NCBI GenBank assembly: GCA_024663395.1
Contig: JANFAH010000051.1
Span: 186,001 to 250,000 of the forward strand
Source: Pisolithus tinctorius
Lineage: Eukaryota; Basidiomycota; Agaricomycetes; Boletales; Pisolithaceae
DNA length: 64,000 bases
Direction: 5' to 3'
In this document: positions 1 to 10,908 of the stretch, one piece after another
How the letters are laid out: every line of letters starts with the position of its first letter
Numbering within the stretch: position 1 is the stretch's first letter
Notes under the pieces: model-generated
The model's input: the letters and a program-made list of their open reading frames with translations, nothing else
What the model was told of the DNA's origin: nothing
The model's database searches: none
Position numbers and translations under genes: made by a program

Positions 1-800
1 TACGGGTGAAACAGGGCGGAAAATGTCGGAGTCTTCTGACAGGTTGAGATTGCGAAAGTGCAGGCGTAAATTTTCTAGTTCAGTGCGTTCGGCGGTGCGC
101 CTGAGCGACCTTCTGGAAGCAACAGCAGAATCCCTTGCGGTGGGCTCCAGTTGTAGGAAAAGTCCAAGTAGCTGTATAATACAAGCTAGATGGCTTAGAT
201 GACAACAATAAAAAATGAAGGGAACGAATTGCTCGTCCCAAGGGATTCTGGACTGTCGAAACTAGAAGGTGAGAGCCGGCACTTTGTAGCAGTAGCGGTT
301 CATGACATGCGCGGCGTGGTCTGCAGAATAGTACCGGAGATGCGAGTGGTGTGAGCGGTATATGTAGTTCGTGCGCGGCAGAATGGGAGACGTGCGGTGT
401 AGACGAAGTGTAAAGGAAACTCGTGGTGACCTTCCGAGTGCCAAAAGGTATCATTCTGTACCTAAGTACAAGGCTTTATAGTCTGGGCAAACCCAGAACC
501 TAAGTAAGACAGGGTACAGTAAGGGAAAGCCGTGCGACAGCATGTGCAAACAAGACTGGCCGAACAGAGGCCGAGGGTATAACTACAGGCACTAAAGAAA
601 TAGAGACCGTGATAAGAAAAAGAGTCTGAGGAAAAACAACGACCGGAGCACAGCAGCCGCGGGTATAGCTCCGCGTGAGAGGGAGCGAGGGCGTGGGAAG
701 GTAGCGTGTGAACAATGGTGAACGTGAGATGGGAGCAGATGTAACAGTAGTCACGGAACGGTTAATGATAGGGGCTTACGTGTCCAGGGAATGCGGATTC
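1..800. other. no supported gene
   Basis: I see no convincing coding sequence here. Short open frames on the minus strand (80-454, 500-754) are low-complexity Ser/Thr/Pro/Arg-rich translations with no recognisable domain or intron structure. An in-frame stop near 769 closes the retrotransposon reading frame that begins to look like copia polyprotein from about 811, so any upstream part of that element is deleted or unrecognisable. Confidence 0.5.
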
Positions 801-810
801 CTCACACCGT

Positions 811-1392
811 CATGCTGCATGCCCTGGGCATGAACACACTACTGCACTAAAGCACGTTTTTCACTATCTGCGACACACCCCCGATGTCCGTCTTACCTAT
901 AAGCGAGACTCAAATGCACACACGATCAGGTATGTAGATGCAGATTGGGCAGTGGATATCAATGACCACCACTCTGTTACTGGCTATACTTTCATCCTTT
1001 CTGGTGGAGCTGTTAGCTGGTCATCAAAAAAGCAATCGTCTGTTGCTCTCTCAAGTACAGAAGCCAAGTACATGGCCGCATGCGCTGCCACGAAGGAAGC
1101 TATCTGGATTTGTACCCTAGTCCTCGAACTCGAGACTGTGTCGTCACATGAACCCACTCCCCTCCTCATTGACAATCAATCTGCTATCTCACTGGCTCAA
1201 AATGCAATGTTCCACAACCACACAAAACATATTGCAATCCATCATCACTTCATACAAGAGAAGGTGGATTCTGGAGAAGTAGTCATCAACTATGTGTCTA
1301 CCAATGACCAGGTGGCTGATGTGCTGACTAAGGGTGTGTCTAGGGAGAAGCATGTTCGTTTCTCTGAAGCTATGGGTATTATTTTCTTTTAA
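811..1392 (+). mobile_element. Ty1/copia retrotransposon polyprotein remnant (end of RT region and RNase H)
   Basis: This is the C-terminal end of a Ty1/copia (Pseudoviridae) pol polyprotein, the part that carries reverse transcriptase and RNase H. One frame is open from about 811 to the stop at 1390-1392. Seen directly: TALKHVFHYLRHTPDV (link between RT and RNase H), YVDADWA (first RNase H Asp region), SWSSKKQSSVALSSTEAKYMA (RNase H, with the family STEAEY-type motif as STEAKY) and the closing NQVADVLTKG-like segment, here NDQVADVLTKGVSREKH. Gag, protease, integrase and most of RT are absent, so the copy is 5'-truncated and cannot move by itself. A polypurine run and an LTR start follow within 35 bp, which fits the normal 3' end order of a copia element. 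Confidence 0.93.
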
Positions 1393-1413
1393 TTCCTTCT
1401 TGACTATACTCGT

Positions 1414-1423
1414 TGAAGGGGGG
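1414..1423 (+). promoter_or_regulatory. polypurine tract of the copia element
   Basis: A purine run, GAAGGGGGGG, lies 21 bp after the pol stop codon and directly before the TGTTGG that starts the LTR. In copia elements this is the primer site for plus-strand DNA synthesis. Position and composition fit that role. Confidence 0.75.
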
Positions 1424-2040
1424 TGTTGGAGTTTATCACTTTTACCTTTGAGGTGGTTCACCGAGCACAGCATTACATAATCCAAAAATGGACACTTAGC
1501 AGTTTATTTTTTCCTTACTGCACCTCAGCTTCAACCAACTTGAAGTCTGAGGTGGGACTCCTTCCATTCATTATATTGGAACACTTACTTACCTACCTAC
1601 AGTATATTCCTCTCTATAGGTAGTTAATTGTTTAGCTTCAACCAACTTGAAGTCTGAGTATATTCCTCTCTATAGACTTGACAATCCTGCAGCTCATCAT
1701 CCTCCAAAACAACTCAGGTATGGTCAGCTTTGATTTGCTGTCATCCATCAGAGAGCATGTGTGGGAGAAAGTGCAGAAATTGTCTGCTATATTAATGTTG
1801 TCATACAAAGACTATCATGTACACTCTTGAGTGCCTGTAGGGTAGCAATTGATTGCCATTTGTTGTCCTCGTGAAAATTCACTCCCTACCTCTGAGCAAA
1901 TCACAAGTTTGCATTAATACCAGTGTTGATGTCTGATTTACAAGTACTACAGGTACAGTAGATCTAGACTTGATGTTACTTTAATATTGATAGAAGGTTA
2001 AGTATTATATCAATTTGACTGTGTGCTACTTCATTAATGT
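1424..2040 (+). repeat. 3' LTR of the copia element (3' limit uncertain)
   Basis: The LTR begins with TGTTGGAG just after the polypurine tract. I could not find a clear ...CCAACA end or a target-site duplication, so the right limit is a guess and lies somewhere between about 1.7 and 2.2 kb. The 5' half contains an internal duplication: a 25-bp block at 1527-1551 recurs at 1634-1658, and a 19-20-bp block at about 1600-1619 recurs at 1656-1675. The repeated block holds a small palindrome (CTTCAA...TTGAAG). The sequence is AT-rich and non-coding. Confidence 0.55.
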
Positions 2041-2265
2041 AGCATACAAGCATAAGGATTGTGGTGATAGAAATCTGAGGCACCACTGACCCCCGAGCGA
2101 CCTAAAATTGACGTTCAAAAACTTCGGATAAAACGGCACAAGAGAATTTTTCTAAAACAGATACTTGGCCTAACATTCACGAATTGGCTGGGAAATGTCT
2201 ATTTCAAGGCCAAGTTCCGATTAAATATATAATTTTCGTCAAATGTTAGGTAACTGTTAACTACA

Positions 2266-2877
2266 TTTGGCCGTGTACTCCAATACGTAGTTTGGCCACT
2301 GCGGCATCCGTAACCTCGTCCTTTGTCTGCGACGAAAGCATCAGAGAAATGAGTGTAGCGAAGCGCCTGTTCTACTTTTGAAGTAAGTAGGACGTCGTTC
2401 ACGCAGTCGCTGGACAGCCGGGACGTGATGAACGGACGTACCTTTGGGTCTTGTTCTTTCCATTGTGCCTGGTCACAAATCATCGTATCCACTGGGGCAG
2501 TTATCCTTGAGCGCATTTGCTTGATTGCATCCTATGCCTCTTTCCATCGCTCCGGGGCTGGATGACGTACGTCTAAACCCTGGGGTATCGCTTTCGGTTT
2601 CTTGGGTGACCTGGACTTCGTCTGTCGTTGCCACTGATGTTGCTGTCTTCACGACCTTCCCCTTCCTCTTTTTGACTGCTGCCGGGAGCGCATCGTCTGA
2701 ACCTTCTTGGTCATTAAGCTCCACATTTTCCCGTTTGACACGGCGAGCCTGACGACGCATCGTAGATGGTCCCGGGGTGTCCTGCGCGTCGAAGAGTGCG
2801 ACCGCGGCATGATATGGACTCGACTTGGCTGACAGCCTCGTTGCACGCTCCGAAGCCACCCTTCTAATAGCAGACAT
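2266..2877 (-). pseudogene. endonuclease III-like DNA glycosylase (NTH1 family), N-terminal fragment, broken
   Basis: On the minus strand from an ATG at 2877 (MSAIRRVASERATR...) runs a basic, low-complexity N-terminus. It is followed by hallmark endonuclease III text: APVDTM..CDQA..EQDPK, then, after a 70-nt intron (2372-2441, GTACGT..TAG), RRFATLISLMLSSQTKDEVTDAAVAKLR. That block is the start of the HhH-GPD domain of base-excision-repair glycosylases that remove oxidised pyrimidines. The helix-hairpin-helix, catalytic Lys/Asp and Fe-S cluster that should follow are missing: recognisable sequence stops near 2266. Two further breaks precede the conserved part: a frame change after the basic N-terminus and a TAG where a Trp codon is expected (about 2525). 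I read it as a truncated relic next to the retrotransposon. A functional NTH1 must sit elsewhere, if present. Confidence 0.8.
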
Positions 2878-2879
2878 CG

Positions 2880-3744
2880 TCGTGGACAAAACATAAATGA
2901 GAAGCCAAAACAAGAAAATAGCCCCTACACCAGCGACACCAAATAATCACTAGCCAAAGCCTTACTAGTCCAGCCATTCTGCATAAATATGAGTAACGTC
3001 TGATATCCCTGCTCATGTGTATGAATGACGCAGTTGGAAGATGTCTACCACACTTGCGGGATGTCCACCCTACCTGAGCTCGGATTGCGCATGACTGCAG
3101 CAATCAAGGTTGTGCGAATGCAGTACGTCACCGATTTCAGACGACTGAGCGGAATCTGATTGAATCCGGTAACTCGGGGACAAGGATATTCAGTGTGAGA
3201 CAGCTCCGAGTCGAGCAAAAAGCATGTTCTGTGCTCGCTACTGGTACCTCGGAACGCCGCCAGCATCGGACACGTTGGTCTAACCGATAGTATCCACACT
3301 TCAAGTTCTTCATTAATATGGTTGTCCAGGCCACAGCCTTGAAAGTCCTCCATCGGAAATTCGACTTACAATTTGATAGAAGCCTCATCGCCGACAGCGG
3401 TTGACAGACGTCATGCACGTTCCCCTTGAAGAGCTATCCAGATCACAGCATCCAGGGGACAGGTAGATACCGGGATGATGCCAGTATCGGAATCGCAGTA
3501 GTTCGACCGTACGATGGTATCTAGATCCGTGTCGGGCATAGCGTGTCAGCCGATAGATAAGAGAGCCAGTAGAGAATGTCGTCGCACGCAAGGTCGAGGG
3601 GCTGCTTTGGTGGCCCAGGACCCTTGTTTGAGAGTGTCGGATTTGAGATGCCAGGTAGTAATGGCGGCCTGATGGTGTGACGTAGTTGGTTGGAACGTTA
3701 GTGACTGGCAGTGATAGCGCCCGGCATATCATTACACCCCCTCA
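2880..3744. other. no confident gene
   Basis: Two minus-strand open frames (3045-3353, 102 codons; 3385-3732, 115 codons) lie here, but neither shows a domain I recognise, and they do not join through an obvious intron. The stretch may hold remnants of a decayed gene or just the upstream region of the gene starting at 3745. Confidence 0.35.
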
Positions 3745-4464
3745 ATGAATGTCACCACTCCGCTTTCGAAAACACAGGAGCGCAAGGCGGTTCAATATGT
3801 TGAGGACACTTTCCTGGACATCACCAGTTCGTTCAAGAAACGGTGAGCTCGTCATTGCATCTGAAGCGGACAGCAGTCTGACAGCAACCAAAGCTCGGAG
3901 CCTTCAATGACGAGGCTGCCCACACTGTCTTCCTATCTCAATGCCATGCAAACCTTGCTGGCATTCATTCTACGAATACCACCCGTCGACCCTTCAACGC
4001 CTCTACGGACAACGTTCTTACTTCGACTGACTGGCGATATCATGAACTCGGTGACGGGTTATCCCCCTGACATGGCTGACTTCCGGCAGTTGCTGGACTT
4101 CATGGATGACCTCGACCAGGCATGGGTAGCCGTGCTCCGTTCTCAGATTTGGGATCCAACCAAGGGTGAAGGTGTCGACTTAATTGTCCCTGTCGACCTG
4201 ATGCAATTTGGAAACACAACCATCCAATCAACGCCAGTAAGCCAAACAGAAAGGACGAGGTTGCGAAGCTTGCTCCTGACTGGCACGGCTGGCTTAGAAG
4301 AGTGGTTGGCTGGGTCAGCTCCAAATGGCGAGGACTATGAGTTGCAGTTGGAGCGAGAAGGTCTCTTTCAGGAGTTCAATGACTTGTTCGCAAACACACT
4401 GGCTGAGATGGGGAATTTCGCCGGGCCTCCAGACAACACTCCGGCTGTGATGGAGACGGATTGA
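3745..4464 (+). CDS. hypothetical protein, two exons
   Basis: Two exons: 3745-3842 and 3894-4464, separated by a 51-nt intron with GTGAGC donor and AAAG acceptor. The splice keeps the frame (CG|C) and gives 222 residues starting MNVTTPLSKTQERKAVQYVE. I prefer the ATG at 3745 over the one at 3907 because the spliced N-terminus is well formed and amphipathic. The protein is largely helical in character, acidic at its C-terminus (ends ETD), with no signal peptide, membrane segment or catalytic motif that I recognise. It ends 48 bp before the tail-to-tail MRPS27 gene. The central part (LIVPVDLMQFGNTTIQ) looks like a conserved core, but I cannot assign a family or function. Confidence 0.72.
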
Positions 4465-4512
4465 CAACACGAAGTATACTGTAGGATATATGTAGACAAG
4501 AAACCGCCTCCT

Positions 4513-4884
4513 CTACCGTCTCCTGGCCGTTCTGCGACTTTGTCCTGCGTTCGACGTCAACTGGCAGTTATTTTGCAAGGGAAAGGGCGTACCTTTGTCC
4601 TTGGCTTTGGCCGGTGCACCTTTGCCTCTCCGTTTCTTATCTTCGACGTCTTTCAATCTCTGTGCCTCCGCAAAGTCCACCACACCAGCGTTCTTGTATG
4701 TCCTGGCCAGTTCAGCGATGTTGGCCACTGGCGGGTAGTACTTGACCATTGACGGTCCGCGTAGACGAGCACGGAGGTATTTTGCACCTGTTCGTGCAGA
4801 CGTCGGGTTGTACGCCGTCTGGAATATTTGACAGCGAGTTTTGACCAGTGCGGCCAGTCGACTTGGGGTGATGCTCGCTGCCAT
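4513..4884 (-). CDS. RSM27: mitochondrial small ribosomal subunit protein S27/S33 (MRPS27/RSM27 family)
   Basis: Minus strand, exon 1 4593-4884 and exon 2 4513-4544, with a 48-nt intron (4545-4592, GTACGC..CAG). Product 107 residues, the usual size for the fungal mitochondrial S27/S33 family. The start MAASITPSRLAALVKTRCQIF and the motifs NPTSARTGAKYLRARLRGPSM and VKYYPP are typical of this family. The tail is strongly basic (EDKKRRGKGAPAKAKDK, then QSRRTARRR), as expected for an rRNA-binding protein of the mitoribosome small subunit. Its start lies 72 bp from the start of SUV3, transcribed the other way, so both mitochondrial gene-expression genes may share a bidirectional promoter (inference). 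The gene appears intact. Confidence 0.9.
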   Translation of the reverse strand: MAASITPSRLAALVKTRCQIFQTAYNPTSARTGAKYLRARLRGPSMVKYYPPVANIAELARTYKNAGVVDFAEAQRLKDVEDKKRRGKGAPAKAKDKGTPFPLQNNCQLTSNAGQSRRTARRR

Positions 4885-4956
4885 GATGGACTTGCAACAA
4901 AACCAAACACTTGTGTTGGATCACCCGTAATTAGACTCTGTTTGTAGTCAGACCAC
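4885..4956. promoter_or_regulatory. 72-bp divergent intergenic region between RSM27 and SUV3
   Basis: This short gap separates the start codons of two divergently transcribed nuclear genes for mitochondrial proteins. It must hold both 5' leaders or a shared core promoter, or the transcripts overlap. I see no TATA box. The call rests on position alone. Confidence 0.5.
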
Positions 4957-7440
4957 ATGTTTTTTGCCCGATGTCGTCTTTCGTTGTCCCGTGCAGTCTT
5001 GTCGTCATCGACCGGGAGCTGGTTGGAGGCTAGCCAGGCGTACTTTCGACGGTTCCGCTCCAGCTCTCCTCGAAAGAACATCGGCCCTTATGAGACTCGC
5101 TCACCACAATTGGCGTACTTCGACAAGACCCGCCAGCATTCTCGAGCCGACTTTTCTCGACCGCGAAAGACGACTTTCATAGGAAGGAAACCACACGAAT
5201 TGGACGACGTCGCGGTCAGCGACGCCAATGATGCCATCCTGACCATCGAGACCAAAGTTGACCAATGGGCCCTCCTTCCACACGTCCACCACCGCATGTT
5301 CTCATTCGGAATTCCAAGGGCTGACATCGAAGAATTGCTTGGATCTTTCCTAGATGATATCCACGACGGGATGCTTTCGGATGAGAAACGCCTTGCAGAT
5401 TTGGCCTTTGGCAGCTTCATTTTAACACCTGCAGAGACGTCCTCGGGACAGCGTGTCGATCAGGTCATCACCCAACTCTTCTTCGCATGGGCATCCCACC
5501 CAGCTACGCAAGCTGCTCTCCGGGAACGCGTACCCATGTCCACATTGAACATTATCTCCCGGCTATACAGGATCGCCGATCTCTCCTTTCCCGCTGACCT
5601 CTTCCCCGTCGCACGTTCCATGCGACGGAAGATTATCATGCATGTGGGCCCTACCAACAGCGGAAAAACACATATGGCTCTGCGCGCACTCGCAGCTGCA
5701 CAGTCAGGTCTGTACGCAGGCCCACTACGTCTACTCGCACATGAAATCTGGGAGCGGCTAAACAAGGGACAGATAGTCCCACTGGGTATGTCTCCAGAAG
5801 AGGAGGCCGAACCCGACACCTCTATCAATTCGGACATCGTCGAGGAGACCGGTACTAGGCCTACGCTACGGAAGCAGGGGAACACCAAATATATCAGACA
5901 ATGCAATCTCCGCACGGGCGAGGAATTCAGGGTCGTGTCGGACTCGGCGTCGTTGCTTAGTTGTACAGTGGAGATGGCGGCGTTGGATGCTCAACTAGAC
6001 GTGGCTGTCGTGGACGAAATACAGATGATCGCAGATCCTGCGCGAGGATCGGCATGGACGATGGCCGTACTGGGCATCGCCGCGCGCGAATTGCACCTGT
6101 GTGGCGAGGAAGCCGCCGTACCTGTCGTTGAACAAATCTTGAAGCACACGGGCGATGAACTCGTCGTTAATCGATACGAACGGCTCACGCCGTTGGTCGT
6201 TCAAAGCGAGTCCCTTCGTGGTGACCTGTCGCGCATTCAGAAGGGTGATTGTCTCGTCACCTTTTCTCGCAACAACATCTTCGCACTGAAAAAGCGGGTG
6301 GAGGAAAGTACCGGACTACTGTGCGCTGTCGCTTATGGGAAACTCCCCCCTGAAATTCGGTCTGAGCAAGCCGCACTTTTCAATGATCCCAAAAGTGGCT
6401 ACGATGTCATTGTAGCAAGCGACGCCATTGGAATGGGATTGAATTTGTAAGTGACACTAACATCCTCTCCTCGCTACCGCGCGCCTCACTTCTTCTCAAG
6501 GAAGATCAAGCGCGTGGTCTTCGAGGTTTTGAACAAATTCGACGGCTACGTTGAACGCTCGTTATCTGTGTCGCAAATCAAACAAATAGCTGGCCGAGCT
6601 GGGCGTTATGGTCTACATGGTGACCCGGGTGGTTTCGTGACCACATTGTATCCGGAGGATCTCCCGCGACTCAAGTCGGCACTTTCCTCTCCTCCGGTGG
6701 CACTAACATATGCCATTATCGACCCCACGGAAAGCTGGATGGAGGACATTGCCCAAATTCTTCATCCCCAATCATCTATCCAGGCACTTTTCGAGGTCCC
6801 GTCGTATGTCTCTAAAGTCCGTCCGCCATTCAGGGCCGCTCTTCCTAGTAAACTAGAGGATATGGTCAAGTTCATAGATTCGCGCGCCCGGGACATGCTT
6901 CTAGCCGATAAACTCATGCTAAAGAACTGTCCAACGAGTTGGCGAGATCCAAGCGCGCGAGATATTCTCACACAAATTACCCGCCTGTACAAACGTGAAG
7001 TTCAAGTTGACCTCGATGCCGTTCTCGCTGTTGCACCATTGATGAAAACGCTTGAAGGTGTCGAGAAGCGGATGAGTATGGGTGTTGTTCCTACTCCTCG
7101 GGAACTCACAAATGCGCTACGGGTCCTCGAGGACATGCACAAGACGCTGGTCCTCTATCTATGGCTCGGTTTCCGGAACTACATGGCATTCCACCAGACA
7201 GAAGAAGCACATGCCCTGAAAGGACGCGTCGAGAGTGCATTGGACTGGTGTCTTCGACAGGTGTCTGGGCAGCACGATGGCGAGGCATTGCAGAAAGCAA
7301 AAGAGGAAAAAGCTGCCGATGAGCTTGAGTACCACCAAAAACGAAGGACGAAGGATACCAGGGATGCGGAGGTAAGAAAAGGAGTGATTTTTGCTGAAGT
7401 CGTCGCTGCTGCGCGCCGCGCCTCTAAGCGTGACGGGTAA
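4957..7440 (+). CDS. SUV3: mitochondrial ATP-dependent RNA helicase SUV3
   Basis: Two exons, 4957-6446 and 6501-7440, with a 54-nt intron (GTAAGT..AAG) whose splice restores GMGLNLKIKRVVFE. Product 809 residues. SUV3 is the DExH helicase of the mitochondrial degradosome (mtEXO), which unwinds RNA for 3'-5' decay. Seen: an Arg/Ser-rich N-terminus without acids (MFFARCRLSLSRAV...), fitting a mitochondrial presequence; Walker A GPTNSGKT at residues 231-238; motif II DEIQM at 353-357; VTFSRNNIF and VAYGKLPPEIR in the second RecA domain; SDAIGMGLNL at the exon junction; motif VI QIAGRAGR at about 525-532; then a SUV3-type C-terminal helical domain ending in a charged tail. Length and motif order match the family and no break is visible. 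It lies head-to-head with RSM27. Confidence 0.96.
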
Positions 7441-8605
7441 TTCACGCCTTTTGAGACGCTAGACCTATTCTACAGTCCTTAATACTCACGTTCGCTCTGC
7501 TCCGTCTCATGGGTGATGGAATGTCAGTCAAGGAACGCGGCCATCTCACGCCAAGGCTGCGCATTGAGGCTAGTCTTCCTTGGCTTCACTGAAAAGTCTA
7601 TTCAGAATATCAGACCATCCCCTTTTTTGAGCTCCCGGCTTCCAGCAAGTGTACCGTAGGGGTCGGAAGATTCGGGGGAGAAAAAAGACCATAATATATC
7701 ATGTGCCCTAGCACGTCCACAGATATTCAGTTCCAAGCCAACCTTCTATGATCCCCGCCGCGCGCGACCATATGGTCCCTGGCACAGGTCACTCGCATTG
7801 CGTACTCGTCGGGATGCGCTTTTCCCCAATTACCAGCAAACGGAGGCGTAATTCGGACGCGCGCGGCGCAGATGAAAATCCAAGCAAAGCAAATTTCTGA
7901 CCAAGATAATACTAAGCACTTTGGGTTTGCGCCCCGGCGTGTGGCACCTCCAGGCTACAGCTATCAGGAGTCACGATGATGCAGCGCATTCACACTCTTC
8001 CCGATAGTGGCGTTTGATAGCCCCCTCGGCACGACGAGATGACACAAGCCCGAGGCCGTTAATTCAGACGCCCTGCGGTACCGGAGCCGTTAGCAGTGCC
8101 CATATTACCTGTCACCAGTGGCCCAAAATAATACTCTAAAGCTGTTGGTGCCTGGAGGACGGTTTAATGCATCCGCCCCGAAGCAACTGCGCCCGTGTTT
8201 TGTTGGCAACAGAATACACCATGTGCATGAACGGTGATGATGTCCACGTTCATCGATGGGCCTCGCCAGCCGGCCAACTTTGCTATATTCACCGTGTTCA
8301 AGATAGCAACGCCACGACGGCTGTGTTATCACAGCACTAGTGCTAGGAGCACGCGTTGTAGAACTGAACTTTATCTGATACTATTCACGCCAAGGGAGCA
8401 GACAACTTACAAGTCAAGGTTGTTCAAGTACAGTGCTGGGGCTAGATCGAGAGGGGCGTGATGGAGGGAGTTCCATCAGTGCAAGTACGTCCAAATTTAG
8501 CATGGCCTAACGGCTCGGTAACTTGAAACCCACCCAAGGTATGACATTGGTTGGACAATCTGCCAACCGTTCGAACTCGGCCCGAAATTTCATCTGGATA
8601 AATTG
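7441..8605. other. intergenic region, nothing recognised
   Basis: About 1.2 kb between SUV3 and the first O-methyltransferase copy. No domain, tRNA or repeat was recognised. Two 75-codon open frames (8105-8332 minus, 8234-8461 plus) overlap antisense to each other and look like chance. Confidence 0.5.
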
Positions 8606-8636
8606 GATACGTAGCGTCTAGCATATCCTATAAGAC
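8606..8636 (+). promoter_or_regulatory. conserved promoter block of the O-methyltransferase array (copy 1)
   Basis: A block GGATAC(C)GTAGCGyC-AGCATATCCTATAAGAC, seen here about 60-90 bp before the ATG, recurs before copies 2 (9899-9930), 3 (11912-11942) and, degraded, 4 (13936-13971). It contains a TATA-like TCCTATAAGA. Its conservation among diverged copies suggests a core promoter that was duplicated with the gene. Confidence 0.6.
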
Positions 8637-8694
8637 ATCTAACGCATGGTCGTCGACAGTAAGCAACCCAACTCAACCACCGTACCGCAAAGAA

Positions 8695-9615
8695 ATGGCG
8701 TCGACCATTGCCGAGATCCCACGAGAAGTTCTAGAGACTTTCGCTAGATCAGATGAATATCACAATTCCTTCTTGCTCCGTCCAGATGAGGGACTGGAGT
8801 ATGCGTCGGAGCACATTAGAGAGAACGGACTTATGCATCATATGTCAGTTCCAGCTTCCCAGGGCGAGTTCTTGAAACTCGTGGTGCTCGCTATCGGGGC
8901 GAAGAGAGTGCTCGAAGTGGGAACACTCGGAGGGTGCGTTTTTTTACTTTTACTAACTTCTCACTGCCAGAACAGCTCTAACTGTGGGTTCCGACCCCTC
9001 AGATACTCGACAATCTGGATAGGTCAGGGGCTCCCAGAAGACGGGGAACTGATCACACTCGAGATATCGGAAGTCAATGCCAAGGTAATAAAGTTCTACT
9101 ACAGTATCTCTATAAATGACCCCACAAGCGACTGATTCGGTGACACAAACACAGGTTGCCCGCGAGAATTTAGCTAAAGCGGGAATCCGCAATGCCAGAG
9201 TGCTGGTCGGAAACGCCAACGAAACCCTCGCGGGTCTCCCAACAGAGGAGCCATTCGACTTGATTTTCGTAGACGCTGACAAGCAAAGCTACCCTAACTA
9301 CTTCCTCGAAGCGAAACGCTTAGTCCGGAAGCATGGCGTCATCGTGGGTACCTCACGTGTCCTTATCTGATTAACGCTCATACCACTTAAACGGGTCGTT
9401 ATTAGATCATCGACAATGTCGTGCAGAAAGGCCGGGTTGCTGATGGGAGCTTTGCGCGCCCTCCCGCCATCGGCGTATATCCCAATGACTCCACTGTCGA
9501 CGGCGTTCGTACACTGTTGAAGTTGTTGAAAGAGGACAAGGAAGTGGAAGCGACAACGATCGCAACAGCCAACGAGAAGGGTTACGACGGCTTCTTGTAT
9601 GCAATCAAACTGTAG
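8695..9615 (+). CDS. SAM-dependent O-methyltransferase, CCoAOMT/catechol-type (copy 1)
   Basis: Four exons: 8695-8933, 9003-9084, 9155-9343, 9406-9615. Introns are 69, 70 and 62 nt, and the splices give 239 residues, the normal size for the class I, Mg-dependent caffeoyl-CoA/catechol O-methyltransferase family (Methyltransf_3). Seen: SAM motif VLEVGTLGGYS at residues 72-82; EDGELITLEIS after it; the metal-binding pair DLIFVDADK (Asp147, Asp149); and IIDNVVQKGRVAD (Asp173, Asn174). The C-terminal YDGFLYAIKL is also typical. The family methylates hydroxyls on small aromatic molecules. Which aromatic is used here cannot be read from sequence. First of four tandem copies on the same strand that share all intron positions and a promoter block. 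No break seen. Confidence 0.9.
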
Positions 9616-9985
9616 TATCTTACAACTCGAATATATGGTTCAGAATGATTCATTACTTGAGCATGAGGCAGTGTGATTATTGTGCAAAGAAGCTTGTACG
9701 CCATCGAACCACTGCACTCCAGTAGGAATGACTCAGGTTACAGTATTTGGCCCCGCACTTGGTACTGAAAATAGCTAGAATAAGTGCGAATTAATGACTA
9801 TATGTATAATCACCAACAATGCGCAGTTGATGGAATGATATTCATGACTAACCCATGACTAAACAGTAACATGGGGTCAGTAGAGCCATGATATTCAGAT
9901 ACCGTAGCGCCCAGCATATCCTATAAGACTTCGAAGTTATGGCTGTCAGCGGTAAGTACGCGACCCAACTAGTCGTACCTCAGAA
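9616..9985. promoter_or_regulatory. spacer between OMT copies 1 and 2 with duplicated promoter
   Basis: A 370-bp spacer. Its last ~90 bp (9899-9985) repeat the conserved block with the TATA-like CCTATAAGACTTCG and run into the ATG of copy 2 in the same way as before copies 1 and 3. The remainder shares patchy similarity with the 3' flanks of the other copies (for example the CATGAGGC block after the stop). No other gene. Confidence 0.5.
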
Positions 9986-10908
9986 ATGGCGTCAACAATT
10001 GTCGAGATACCACAAGCAGTCCTAGAGACTTTCGCCAGATCGGAAGAATACCACAACTCCTTCTTGCTCCATCCGGACGGGGGATCGGAGCAGGCCTTGA
10101 AACATAGTGCAGAGAATGGACTTCCACCTATTGCAGTTTCAGGCTCCCAGGGCAAATTATTGAAACTCGTTGCACTTACTATGGGTGCAAAGAGAGTGCT
10201 CGAAGTGGGAACACTCGGTGGGTGAGTGTTTTGCTTCCCCCACTTCCACTCGGCCGAAACAGGACTAATCATTTATCTGTCACCCCAGATATTCGACTAT
10301 TTGCTTGGCCCAGGGGCTCCCGGAGGACGGTGAAGTGATCACGCTCGAGATATCAGAAGCTCATGCCAAGGTAACGTTCTACAGCATTTCTAAACATGCC
10401 TCCGGACGCATCTATCAACAACTGATCCGGTGGCGCGGACACAGGTTGCTCGCGAGAATTTAGCTAAAGCGGGAATTCGCAACGCCAGAGTAGTGGTTGG
10501 AGACGCCAACGAAAGCCTTAGGGGACTTCCAACAGAGGAACCATTTGACTTGATTTTCGTAGACGCTGACAAGAAAAGCTACCCTCATTACTTTCTCGAA
10601 GCGAAACGCCTGGTCCGGAAGCGCGGCGTCATCGTGGGTATCTCACGTGTCCTTATCTAATTAATACTCATACCGCCTAAACGGGCCGTTAGATCATCGA
10701 CAATGTCGTGCAGAAAGGTCGGGTTGCTGATGAGAGCTTTTCTTGCCGTCCAAACCCCTCCAAGGTCGTATATCCCGATGATTCCAGTGTCGAGGGCGTT
10801 CGTACACTGTTGAGAATGTTGAAAGAGGACAGGGAAGTGGAAGCGACAACAATCGCAACAGCCGATGAGAAGGGTTACGACGGCTTTATGTATGTGATTA
10901 AACTGTAA
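9986..10908 (+). CDS. SAM-dependent O-methyltransferase, CCoAOMT/catechol-type (copy 2)
   Basis: Exons 9986-10221, 10289-10370, 10445-10633 and 10693-10908, with introns of 67, 74 and 59 nt. The product is 240 residues with the same architecture as copy 1: LEVGTLGGYS SAM loop, DLIFVDADKKSYPHYF metal site, IIDNVVQKGRVADESF and C-terminal YDGFMYVIKL. It carries two more residues than copy 1 in the last exon (CRPNPSKV segment), shared with copies 3 and 4, so copies 2-4 are closer to each other than to copy 1. The reading frame is fully open after splicing and all metal ligands are kept, so I expect an active enzyme on an unidentified aromatic hydroxyl substrate. Confidence 0.9.

Noticed and set aside
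80..454. 124-codon minus-strand frame at the window start
   Set aside because: Low-complexity Ser/Thr/His translation, no splice structure or domain.
2165..2216. Short inverted repeat CTTGGCC...GGCCAAG near the LTR
   Set aside because: Only about seven base pairs; too short to call a transposon end or LTR terminus.
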